From Vulcanimicrobiota bacterium (GTDB taxonomy: Bacteria > Vulcanimicrobiota > Xenobia > Xenobiales > JADMJV01), in NCBI GenBank assembly GCA_023447635.1, contig JAEXNA010000125.1, forward strand, positions 1 to 7,666: a stretch of DNA of 7,666 nucleotides. Reading direction: 5' to 3'. The position numbers and the translations under genes were made by a program. The notes under the pieces are model-generated. The model ran no database searches. It had not been told where the DNA came from and worked only from the letters and a program-made list of their open reading frames with translations. Each line of letters starts with the position of its first letter. The first letter of the stretch is position 1. Of this stretch, positions 1 to 6,060 are shown one piece after another.

Positions 1-1243
1 CATCGGTATAAAGCAGCCCCGTAAACTTCGAAACAATCCCACCATCCACGCGAGACCCCGTCACCGTCAAATCCCCACCAGCCACCACAGCCGCCAGCGA
101 ATCCGCCTTCACATCAGCCCCGCCCAGAATGGTCACCTTGCCTTTAGCAACAAGCGCCCCACTCCCAGACAGTTTCTTGTTCAAAACCACGTCGCCATCC
201 ACATACACCAGCGCCCCATTCAGCACCAGGTCTGCATTAAACGTGGTCACCCCCGACGGACTCGAATACCGATGCATCCCGTACAGCGGCCGCCCATCGG
301 TCACCACCGGCTCCGCATGCGCCGAATGCTGCCACCCCTTAATCGCAGGGTCGTAATCCAGAAACTTTATCTTCGGCAGCTCCTCTTGCTCCGTCGCCTT
401 CTTAATCTCACCCCGACTCAAATTCACCGAAGCTTCCACGGTGTGCGTCCCGGTCGTCTGCGCAACCCCCACAACCTCCACCGCATCCTTGAGCGTCAGC
501 GTCGCACTCACCCCGTTCGGCAAAGTCGAATTCGGAGCGCCGTTAGCCACAACTCCACCCTCGACCAACTCCTTGGACCGGTCCAGGCCGTCAGCCAATA
601 CAGCGGCACTCTCCACCCCACCAATCACAGAGTTCCCGCCAGCGATAACCGCCCCAGAAGAGCCCAGCGAAAAGGGCAGGGGAGGCCCCGTCACCATCTC
701 ATAACCAATGATCCGCTTGTTGCGAAACTGCGACACCGCCACCACCTGGCACATCCCAGAATCGAGGATCACATCATCGAGACCAAAGGTCTGCGACTGC
801 CCACCAAGGTTGTTAATACTCTTGTATTCCGCCTTGGGATCAAAGGTCACCTCAGCCCAGCAACCCGAGTAGTCGGGGTGGTTCTCATCCTTAATCCCGA
901 CAAGAACCGTCTCTCGATTCTTACCAAAATCCCGGTCAGCAAGTATCTGCGCTTTCGTCTTGGCCAGCACCGTCTCCAACTGCAGCTGCGCCTTCTCGTC
1001 GAGCTCCAAACGATTCGTCATCGTCAAACTCAGCACCGTCTGAGAGTTCAGCAGCAAGACCGTGCTCAACACCAGCACCGCCAGAACTCCGCAGTACATC
1101 ATCGACACCGCGCCTCTCGGCTTACTCTTCGCGCTTCTCACAACGCCTGACCAGCCGAGGCACCCTTCTCGCGTTGTCACGCCTCGCTTGTGCACTGCGC
1201 AGTGCACCGCGCCCCGCTGGCTTCGTCGTCCCAGAAGCTTCAT
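1..1243 (-). CDS. PilX-like membrane protein with glycine-rich beta repeats (partial, runs off left edge)
   Basis: The reading frame opens at ATG 1243 and stays open to position 1; the first 414 codons are visible and the C-terminus lies outside. The ATG overlaps the stop of the upstream prepilin (ATGA), with GAGG 8 nt before it. Residues about 48-70 (MMYCGVLAVLVLSTVLLL) form one membrane helix preceded by basic RGAV, as in PilX-type minor pilus assembly proteins. A hydrophilic segment (75-180) follows. Then come glycine-rich stretches (191-210) and, at 338-397, repeated short beta-strand motifs of the form GALVYVDGDVVL and GALVAKGKVTILGG, resembling the beta-solenoid regions of surface or adhesin-like proteins. 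Last visible gene of the pilin operon, so it probably caps or initiates the pilus or pseudopilus. Odd: residues 11-45 look like an inserted segment (RGAV occurs at 10-13 and 43-46). Function inferred from helix plus context; no exact family recognised. Confidence 0.8.
   Translation of the reverse strand, partial: MKLLGRRSQRGAVHCAVHKRGVTTREGCLGWSGVVRSAKSKPRGAVSMMYCGVLAVLVLSTVLLLNSQTVLSLTMTNRLELDEKAQLQLETVLAKTKAQILADRDFGKNRETVLVGIKDENHPDYSGCWAEVTFDPKAEYKSINNLGGQSQTFGLDDVILDSGMCQVVAVSQFRNKRIIGYEMVTGPPLPFSLGSSGAVIAGGNSVIGGVESAAVLADGLDRSKELVEGGVVANGAPNSTLPNGVSATLTLKDAVEVVGVAQTTGTHTVEASVNLSRGEIKKATEQEELPKIKFLDYDPAIKGWQHSAHAEPVVTDGRPLYGMHRYSSPSGVTTFNADLVLNGALVYVDGDVVLNKKLSGSGALVAKGKVTILGGADVKADSLAAVVAGGDLTVTGSRVDGGIVSKFTGLLYTD
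1106..1213. repeat. 99-bp in-frame segment bounded by 9-bp direct repeats, with 18-bp palindrome
   Basis: The 9-mer CACCGCGCC occurs at 1106-1114 and 1205-1213, exactly 99 bp apart (33 codons), inside the start of the PilX-like gene. Between them lie the perfect 18-bp palindrome GTGCACTGCGCAGTGCAC (1190-1207), which abuts the right copy, and the inverted repeat ACAACGC (1140-1146) / GCGTTGT (1171-1177). In the protein the 9-mers encode the duplicated RGAV motif. Removing one copy plus the intervening bases would leave a compact N-terminus (MKLLGRRSQ-RGAV-SMMY), the normal spacing for a PilX-type protein. I infer a small structured insertion or duplication kept in frame. GC-rich 9-mers can recur by chance, so the direct repeat alone is weak; the palindrome and protein layout carry the case. 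Confidence 0.5.
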
Positions 1244-1623
1244 AACCGCGACCTCATCACACCAGAAGTGTAGCTCAAATCTCGCGCCCCCGCCTTCCAG
1301 GTCACCACCACCGACAGTTCGCGCAGGTGCTCGGGGACCTCCTTCGAGACCGCCACCGCCGTCGTCACCTTGAACGGCCGGTCGTGTAAGGTCAGCTCGA
1401 CCGACTTCTGTCCCGCCTCCAACTCCTCGAACGGAGTCATCTTGAAGCGAGCCACCTCCGACGACGCCAGGCGGATCGCCGTCCCCCTCAAATCCGCGTT
1501 CCTCTCGGCCTGCAGGCCCGAAGTGATCGCGCCCAGCATCACCTGCAGCAGCAGGCTGCAGCCCAGGATGGTCAGCATCAGCTCGATCAGGGTCAGGCCG
1601 CGAAGGCGAAGTCTACGCTTCAT
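1240..1623 (-). CDS. Type IV pilus / type II secretion minor (pseudo)pilin, PilV/GspI-like
   Basis: A 127-residue prepilin. Its short basic leader MKRRLRLRG is followed by the class III cleavage site G9|L10-T-L-I-E14, with the conserved Glu at mature position 5, then a hydrophobic helix (10-32) that serves as both membrane anchor and filament core. Prepilin peptidase would cut after G9 and methylate L10. The rest is a small soluble head with beta-type segments (SVELTLHDRPFKVTTAVAV, LSVVVTWKAG) and no cysteine pair. Length and the helix-then-small-domain layout fit PilV or GspI minor pilins better than a major pilin. The start overlaps the previous pilin by 11 nt, with AAGGTG 4 nt upstream; its TGA overlaps the next ATG. 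Which minor pilin it is cannot be decided from this alone. Confidence 0.85.
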   Translation of the reverse strand: MKRRLRLRGLTLIELMLTILGCSLLLQVMLGAITSGLQAERNADLRGTAIRLASSEVARFKMTPFEELEAGQKSVELTLHDRPFKVTTAVAVSKEVPEHLRELSVVVTWKAGARDLSYTSGVMRSRL

Positions 1624-2254
1624 CGTTCACCTTCGTCATCTCGCGCCGGATCGCTTGGATGGGACGAGGCCGCGGCTTACGCCCATCCTTCGGCTTGTCC
1701 TCGGTAAAGCAGCTCGCCTGGATCTCCATCAGCAAAGGAGCGGTCGGAGCCCCCAGATCGAACTTGAACCCGATCACGTGGGTCGCCACCACCGACTTCT
1801 CCCGGGTGATGGCCGCCAGCCGCGCCCAGGCCCCCTCAGGAACCTCCGAAGCCGGACTCAGCGCCCCCGTAATACCGACCACCTCGCCCGGCTCCAGGCG
1901 CCAGCGCCAGAGCATCTCCGCCTGCTTGTCCCAGTGATAGAAGGCGTAGGCCGTCACCGCCGGTTCCTTCGGACCGCGGTAGTGCAACGCCTGACCCATC
2001 AGCACCGAGGTCGACCCCGGCGTGCTGTGCGTCCACAGGTAGCCGTCGACCGACTTCCGTAGCCCGTCGACCAGGGTCCGTTCGGCCACCACCAGCGCGC
2101 TGCGGTCGCGCGACGTCTTCTTCGACCAGGGCACATAGGACATCAGCTGCAGCAGCGGCTGGTAGGAAACCACGGCGAACAGCCCCAGCATCCCCAGCAC
2201 CACCATCATCTCGATCAGGGTCAGCCCCCGCCGGGTCGCTCGCGCCAGCTTCAT
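1613..2254 (-). CDS. Type IV pilus / type II secretion minor (pseudo)pilin, PilW/GspJ-like
   Basis: A 213-residue prepilin. Leader MKLARATRRG, cleavage G10|L11-T-L-I-E15 (Glu at +5), helix 11-31, then a globular domain of about 180 residues. The head has scattered aromatic residues (YAFYHWDKQAEMLWRWRL) and strand-like stretches (VVATHVIGFKFDLG, APLLMEIQASCF), typical of larger minor pseudopilins such as GspJ or PilW. I chose ATG 2254 although the frame is open further upstream: the prepilin leader begins here, GGGAG lies 7 nt before it, and the ATG overlaps the kinase stop codon (ATGA), indicating translational coupling. The stop lies 11 nt inside the next pilin. The C-terminal tail (185-213) is highly charged, with a proline/arginine-rich patch KPRPRP at 193-198. 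Confidence 0.87.
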   Translation of the reverse strand: MKLARATRRGLTLIEMMVVLGMLGLFAVVSYQPLLQLMSYVPWSKKTSRDRSALVVAERTLVDGLRKSVDGYLWTHSTPGSTSVLMGQALHYRGPKEPAVTAYAFYHWDKQAEMLWRWRLEPGEVVGITGALSPASEVPEGAWARLAAITREKSVVATHVIGFKFDLGAPTAPLLMEIQASCFTEDKPKDGRKPRPRPIQAIRREMTKVNDEA

Positions 2255-3681
2255 CGGGAAACTCCCACGCGAACGCCTCGGACCAGCGGGCTGATGGCGT
2301 CGCGGAACGCCTCCCTGGCCTCGTCCAGCGACGGATAGCGCTCGGCTGCGTCCACCTCTAACATGCGCATCACCACCCGCTCCAACTCCTCCGGAAGATC
2401 GGGGCGGAGGGTGCGGGGCGAGGGTCGTCCCTCGGACACTCCCGTCAGGATGGTCAGCAGATCCGCGTCCGGAGCCAGCTCCAGCGACGGCTTCCCGGTC
2501 AGCATCAAGAACAAGATGGCCCCCAGCGAGAACTGGTCGGTCGCCGGGTCGGACGGGGTCGGAGGCTGCTTCGCCATTGCCTGCAGCGACGCCCGCGGAT
2601 CCATATATTCGAACGTCCCCGCCAGCGGCATCCCGAACTGGGTCAGCGCCACCGTCCGACTCTGATCGCGCGCCAGACCAAAATCGATCACCACCACCCG
2701 ACCGTCGTTGCGCCGCAGCACGTTCAGCGGCTTCAGGTCGCGATGCAGAATCTTCTTCTGGTGAGCAAAGATGATCACGTCGAGCAACTGCCCAAAGATA
2801 TCCTCGACCTCGGCGTACGACGGCAGAGGGTTCCGCTGCAGAAAAGCCTCGAGGCTCTCGCCCGGCACCAGGTCCATCACAAAATAGTCCTTGCCGTCCA
2901 TCACGCCCCAGTCGTGAACCTTCACCACGCCCGGATGATCCAGACCGCAGAGCACCTTCGTCTCGATCTGGAAACGGGCTCGGTCCTGATCGTCGTGCTC
3001 GATCAGCTCCCTGGTCGCTCCGGCCAGGTCCACGCCGGTCCTCATCTTCAGAGCCACCATCGACTCTTTGCGAATATCGTCCTGAGGGAACGCCTTGAGC
3101 ACCTCTCCCATCCCGCCAGAGCCCAGCTTCCCGACAATCAGCCACTTCCCAAAGGGGCGTTCATACTCGCCGCCAACCTCCGAGACCACGTCCTTGCGAC
3201 GAACCGCCTCGCGTTCGACGGCCTTCGCGGCCAGTTTTTTCTTCAGTTGGAGGGCACCCGCGCCCAGCAGGAACAGCGCCACCACGCTGGTGGCGGCAAA
3301 CGTCCTGGGCAGGTAGCGGGGGAAATCGGAGAGGTACTCGAGCCGGTTCTTAGGGTGAAGGTAGACAGAAAGCACTTCTCCCTCGGTAAGGTCACCCTCG
3401 GTGACCGTTCTCTGCCAGGCCTTTCGGTCTGGCGCTTCGATCACCAACTTCAGCGTTCTGTTCTCATCGAACTGGGAAGTGAGAGGGATACTGCCCTTAC
3501 CGCTTCCCAGGGCGACAAGTCCGGTCGAGGTCGCTCCCACGCGACTCACCTTAGCGTCCGGCGGATAGACGTCAAAAGTCACCGTCTGAGCACAGAGCGG
3601 AGTCGCAAGAGCCCCCACCGTCAGGAGGCACCCGGCTAAGCGACGCAGGCGCGAGGCGCCTTTTCGATCGAATCCAACCAT
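2251..3681 (-). CDS. Membrane Hanks-type Ser/Thr protein kinase with periplasmic PEGA-like N-terminal domain
   Basis: A 476-residue sensor-like kinase. Residues 1-31 look like a signal peptide (basic start, hydrophobic core LLTVGALATPLCA). Residues 33-110 resemble a PEGA domain (VTFDVYPPDAKV, then IPL and LKLVIEAP). One TM helix spans about 127-144, followed by a basic coiled linker (146-163). The kinase domain (about 177-460) has glycine loop G187SGGMG, VALKM lysine K212, alphaC Glu E240, HRDLKPLN with D315, K317 and N320, DFG D333, and D382 in the F helix. All residues needed for phosphotransfer are present. The APE motif is altered: EYMDPR in place of YMAPE. The layout is reversed relative to PknB, where the kinase is N-terminal. 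Its stop overlaps the first pilin start, so it is co-translated with pilins, the likely substrates or targets of its control. No good SD at the ATG; 79 bp separate it from the platform gene. Confidence 0.92.
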   Translation of the reverse strand: MVGFDRKGASRLRRLAGCLLTVGALATPLCAQTVTFDVYPPDAKVSRVGATSTGLVALGSGKGSIPLTSQFDENRTLKLVIEAPDRKAWQRTVTEGDLTEGEVLSVYLHPKNRLEYLSDFPRYLPRTFAATSVVALFLLGAGALQLKKKLAAKAVEREAVRRKDVVSEVGGEYERPFGKWLIVGKLGSGGMGEVLKAFPQDDIRKESMVALKMRTGVDLAGATRELIEHDDQDRARFQIETKVLCGLDHPGVVKVHDWGVMDGKDYFVMDLVPGESLEAFLQRNPLPSYAEVEDIFGQLLDVIIFAHQKKILHRDLKPLNVLRRNDGRVVVIDFGLARDQSRTVALTQFGMPLAGTFEYMDPRASLQAMAKQPPTPSDPATDQFSLGAILFLMLTGKPSLELAPDADLLTILTGVSEGRPSPRTLRPDLPEELERVVMRMLEVDAAERYPSLDEAREAFRDAISPLVRGVRVGVSR

Positions 3682-3760
3682 GGCAAGTTCAAGATAACCT
3701 TCCCTGACGCTTCGTTTCAGTGACAGGTGTCACCTAGCAAGCGAAAAGAGCACGAAAAAT
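3682..3760 (-). promoter_or_regulatory. 79-bp gap in the operon with an inverted repeat, possible operator or RNA hairpin
   Basis: Between the platform gene and the kinase lies GTGACA-GG-TGTCAC (3720-3733), two perfect 6-bp arms around a 2-bp spacer, 39 nt upstream of the kinase ATG. All other junctions downstream in this operon overlap, so this spacing stands out. The size and arm structure suit binding of a dimeric regulator, or an RNA hairpin setting kinase level relative to the platform protein. I see no convincing -35/-10 pair for the kinase and no U-tract that would make this a terminator. An AGGGAAGG purine run lies about 16 nt before the ATG, too far for a normal SD. Confidence 0.4.
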
Positions 3761-4864
3761 CTATACCCCCAATGCCGTGATGATCTGCCCCAGGGGCAAG
3801 AGCACCGCCACCGTCCAGATTCCAACAATCACGCCACAGAACATCATCAGAACTGGAGTGATCAGCTGCTCGAACGTGGCCACTCGCATGGAGAACTCTT
3901 CCTCGTAGCTACGACCGATGAAATCCAGCAATTTGGGGAGACTTCCCGTCTCTTCGCCCACGGCGACGGTCCCTACCACGATGGCGTCGAAATAGTCGGA
4001 CTGCTCCATCCCTTGAGCGATAGTCTTCCCGCTTCTCATGGCATCGATAATGGTCTGGCAGGCCTCTTTGAAAACCGGGTCTCGCAGACTATATTTCAGG
4101 TTGCCGAGCGCCCTGTCGGCGGTACTTCCAGCTTCAAGCTGAAGGCTCAGGATGCGAGCCCAGTGCGCCTGGGAGACCGCCTTGATCACCACTCGCAAGG
4201 CTGGAACGTGGTAGCACAGGGCGTAAAGCCGACGCTGGATCGGAGCGCTACGGAAAACGTTGCTCCACTGCGTCTTCAGGATCACGGCGGACACGATCAC
4301 GATCGCCCAGAACACGGGGGAGACGGACATGTCTGAGAAAGCAAAGACCAGCTTGCTGAAACCGGGCATCGGAAGTCCCAGGTCCTCGGTGAACTCACGA
4401 ACGGCGGGGATGAAAAGCCTCGGCAGCACCGTCATCACGACCAGAATCCCGATCAGACAAAGAGCCGGATAGAGCAGAGCGTTCAGAATCTTGTGGCGGG
4501 TGATGTCCAGCGCCTCTTCGGCATCGGCGATGCGGGGGAAAACTTTGGCCAGGGCCCCGATCTGCTCTCCCGTCTCGATCAGCCCCTTGTTCAGGTCGTT
4601 GAACATGTTGGGGTAGCGCCGAATGGCATCGCCCAGGGTTTTCCCCTCCAACGCCAACGCATCGTAGACGCCGTAGGCCGCCGCCTGAAGGTTGGGATCA
4701 GGAGAGTTCTTCGCCGCCAACTCGAACGACTGGGCCACCGTGCGCCCGGAATCCAACAGCGCCGCAATAGTCCGATAGAAAACCAGCAGCGAGTCTTTAC
4801 GGAGCGGACCCGTGTAGCGCACGTCCGCCTGAACCGTCATGTCGATGTTCTGATTTCGTGCCAT
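3761..4864 (-). CDS. Type II secretion system F-family inner-membrane platform protein (PilC/GspF-like)
   Basis: This polytopic protein is the inner-membrane platform that couples the assembly/retraction ATPase to pilin insertion. From the chosen start it has 367 residues, somewhat shorter than the usual 400. The two F-domain repeats are visible: the first around residues 25-150 with LIETGEQIGAL (G99-E100), the second around 233-358 with VAVGEETGSL (G303-E304). Hydrophobic helices lie at about 129-153, 184-196 and 334-358. I chose ATG 4864 over the in-frame ATG at 4885 because AGGAG sits 7 nt before it, and the first seven residues of the longer form (MLERSDP) add nothing family-like. First gene of the minus-strand operon. 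No assembly ATPase, secretin or prepilin peptidase gene lies in the window; these must be supplied from elsewhere. Confidence 0.93.
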   Translation of the reverse strand: MARNQNIDMTVQADVRYTGPLRKDSLLVFYRTIAALLDSGRTVAQSFELAAKNSPDPNLQAAAYGVYDALALEGKTLGDAIRRYPNMFNDLNKGLIETGEQIGALAKVFPRIADAEEALDITRHKILNALLYPALCLIGILVVMTVLPRLFIPAVREFTEDLGLPMPGFSKLVFAFSDMSVSPVFWAIVIVSAVILKTQWSNVFRSAPIQRRLYALCYHVPALRVVIKAVSQAHWARILSLQLEAGSTADRALGNLKYSLRDPVFKEACQTIIDAMRSGKTIAQGMEQSDYFDAIVVGTVAVGEETGSLPKLLDFIGRSYEEEFSMRVATFEQLITPVLMMFCGVIVGIWTVAVLLPLGQIITALGV

Positions 4865-4987
4865 AGGGTCGCTCCTTTCCAACACTGGACGAGCGTCCGT
4901 TCGACAAGCTATCGTTCATGCGCCTGCTTGCTAAGAGACTAGCAGTCAGGCCCGTTACTGGAAGGTCCGGACGCAAGCGCTCGGTCT
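4865..4987. promoter_or_regulatory. Divergent intergenic region between platform gene and pseudokinase gene
   Basis: These 123 bp separate two divergently transcribed genes and should hold both promoters. The minus strand has a weak candidate, TTAGCA-17 bp-TAGCTT, upstream of the platform gene, plus the SD AGGAG. A short inverted repeat TGCTA-6 nt-TAGCA lies at 4929-4944, centrally placed, where a regulator could affect both directions. No convincing plus-strand promoter is visible. The promoter call rests mostly on gene arrangement. Confidence 0.4.
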
Positions 4988-5791
4988 ATGGGGAGGTTCA
5001 GGGTGAGAGGGAAGATAGGGGAGGATGCGACAGGCACGCCGGAGCCGGGACCCGAGAGCTGGGGCTGGGCCTGCCGTACGGCGGAAGAGCGCCTGGTTCT
5101 CACGGTCCAGGAGTGGGAGACCTCTTACCACTTCAGCGAAAGACACATCGTCGAGTTCGCGTCCAAGGAAGAGTCCAACGGTCCCGCCTTCCGCGACCAT
5201 TTTCAGAGCTTGGCCTCGCTGCTCACCGCAAATCCCCACCCGGCCTTGCTCCGGCTGGAAGGGGTTGGAGAGGAAGACGGCCGACTTTACCGCCTGTGGT
5301 CCCGCCGAAAACTCCTGTCGGCCTGCACCACAAGGGGAGGCAACAACGCGGCCCAAGGTCTCGAAGCTTTGCTTGACGGGTTGCTGCTTCTGGACTCCCT
5401 GGGGTTGAGGGTCGAGTGGTTGCACGTCCCCGCGTTCTCGGCGGATCCGTTCGGCTACTTTATCGCCAGGCTTCCGCTCACCATCCCACAGCTCTCGGGC
5501 TCCGTCTTCCCCGCTCCCGCCTCTCGGCCGGTGACGGGGCTGGACCTGCAAGTCCATCGCGGAGACGGCGCTACCGATCGCCTCTCCATCTTCCTGTCCT
5601 ATCTTGCCCACTTCGCCAGCTCGCAACTTACCGGCGAGTGGGCCACCGTTGCCAACCCGCCCTTCGATGCCGAGGGTCAAGCGCTTCTCCAGACCTACGC
5701 CTCCCGGGAAGGCGCTTCGCAATACGCCAACGTCCGCCCCGCCCTCCTCGCGCTGCGCTCCACCATCTCACGCGCAAACCGCCCCCAGTAG
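4988..5791 (+). CDS. Predicted pseudokinase (protein-kinase-like fold without catalytic residues)
   Basis: A 267-residue soluble protein with no signal or TM segment. I see a degenerate kinase layout: FRVRGKIG (4-11) as the strand before the glycine loop; ERLVLTV (34-40) where VALK should be, with Thr for Lys; FQSLASLLTANPHPALLRLEGVGEEDGRLYRLW (split: FQSLASLLTANPHP at 72-85, then ALLRLEGVGEEDGRLYRLW) matching alphaC to beta5 of the neighbouring kinase; LLDGLLLLDSLGL (128-140) as helix E; RVEWLHVPAF (141-150) where HRDLKPLN belongs; FIARL (158-162) in place of DFGLA; and DGATDRLSIFLSYL (193-206) matching DPATDQFSLGAIL in the kinase. The fold seems kept while all phosphotransfer residues are gone, so a scaffold or allosteric partner is likely. 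Start: ATG 4988 lacks an SD; GTG 5003, preceded by GGGGAGG, is an alternative. Its stop codon lies inside a repeat block shared with 7456-7482. Divergent to the pilus operon. Confidence 0.7.
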   Translation: MGRFRVRGKIGEDATGTPEPGPESWGWACRTAEERLVLTVQEWETSYHFSERHIVEFASKEESNGPAFRDHFQSLASLLTANPHPALLRLEGVGEEDGRLYRLWSRRKLLSACTTRGGNNAAQGLEALLDGLLLLDSLGLRVEWLHVPAFSADPFGYFIARLPLTIPQLSGSVFPAPASRPVTGLDLQVHRGDGATDRLSIFLSYLAHFASSQLTGEWATVANPPFDAEGQALLQTYASREGASQYANVRPALLALRSTISRANRPQ

Positions 5792-5809
5792 GGAACGAAA
5801 GCTTGTTCG
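5783..5809 (+). repeat. 27-bp dispersed repeat block, copy A
   Basis: Matches 7456-7482 in 23 of 27 ungapped positions, same orientation (shared core CCCCAG-AGGGA-CGAAAG-TGTTCG). The block covers the last codons and TAG stop of the pseudokinase gene; the other copy has CAG where this one has TAG. It contains the small hairpin ACGAA (5795-5799) / TTCGT (5806-5810). Probably a genome-wide intergenic repeat. Confidence 0.6.
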
Positions 5810-5811
5810 TA

Positions 5812-5831
5812 ACGGTCCCACGTGGGACCGT
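5812..5831. repeat. 20-bp perfect palindrome
   Basis: ACGGTCCCACGTGGGACCGT equals its own reverse complement over all 20 bp. It lies 20 nt after the pseudokinase stop and directly before the first long repeat copy. As RNA it could form a strong stem that ends or stabilises the pseudokinase transcript, but there is no T-run. As DNA it could be a protein site or part of the repeat family. Confidence 0.75.
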
Positions 5832-6014
5832 AGCTCCGCCCTTCCACCCTCGCGCCTTCGAAGCGGCCAAGGTTGTCGAATACGAACGCGCAACCCCACT
5901 TAGCGCTTAGCTCCGCCCTTGCGCCCTCGAAGCGGCCAAGGTTGTCGCCTACGAACGCGCAACCCGCCCTTGCACCTTCGAACCGGCCCAGGTTGTCGAA
6001 TACGAACGCGCCCC
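5831..6014. repeat. Three direct copies of a ~40-45-bp repeat unit
   Basis: Cores lie at 5852-5896, 5921-5965 and 5972-6014, sharing GCGGCCAAGGTTGTCG (GGCCCAGGTTGTCG in copy 3) followed by TACGAACGCGC. Copies 1 and 2 agree at 42 of 45 positions; copies 1 and 3 differ at 3 of the first 40. Copies 1 and 2 are each preceded by TAGCTCCGCCCTT (5831-5843 and 5908-5920). Spacing is 69 then 51 bp, both multiples of three, so the minus strand stays open and would read FDNLGRFEGAR three times. Units are too similar and spacers too short and irregular for CRISPR. This fills most of the 302-bp gap between the pseudokinase and the AlbA_2 gene. Confidence 0.85.
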
Positions 6015-6060
6015 TTCCTTCCACGCCCTGCGCTCCGCCCTCTCCCGAGCGCGATAGAGG

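Noticed and set aside
272..1150. Plus-strand 292-residue frame opposite the PilX-like gene
   Set aside because: Histidine/arginine/leucine-rich shadow with no domain; the minus strand has a TM helix, operon overlap and SD.
1190..1207. Reading the 18-bp palindrome as a transcription terminator
   Set aside because: It lies inside a coding region near its start and has no T-run on either side.
2257..3145. Upstream extension of the first prepilin frame into the kinase gene
   Set aside because: This open frame is a shadow of the kinase gene; the prepilin leader, SD and ATGA overlap fix the start at 2254.
2743..3639. Plus-strand 298-residue frame opposite the kinase
   Set aside because: Antisense shadow of a gene with unambiguous kinase motifs.
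4955..5722. Minus-strand 255-residue frame opposite the pseudokinase
   Set aside because: GC-rich antisense shadow: composition is glycine/arginine/proline-heavy with no motif, while the plus-strand frame matches kinase architecture along its length.
5831..6014. CRISPR array
   Set aside because: Only three units, variable spacing (69 and 51 bp), spacers short and themselves similar, no cas genes.
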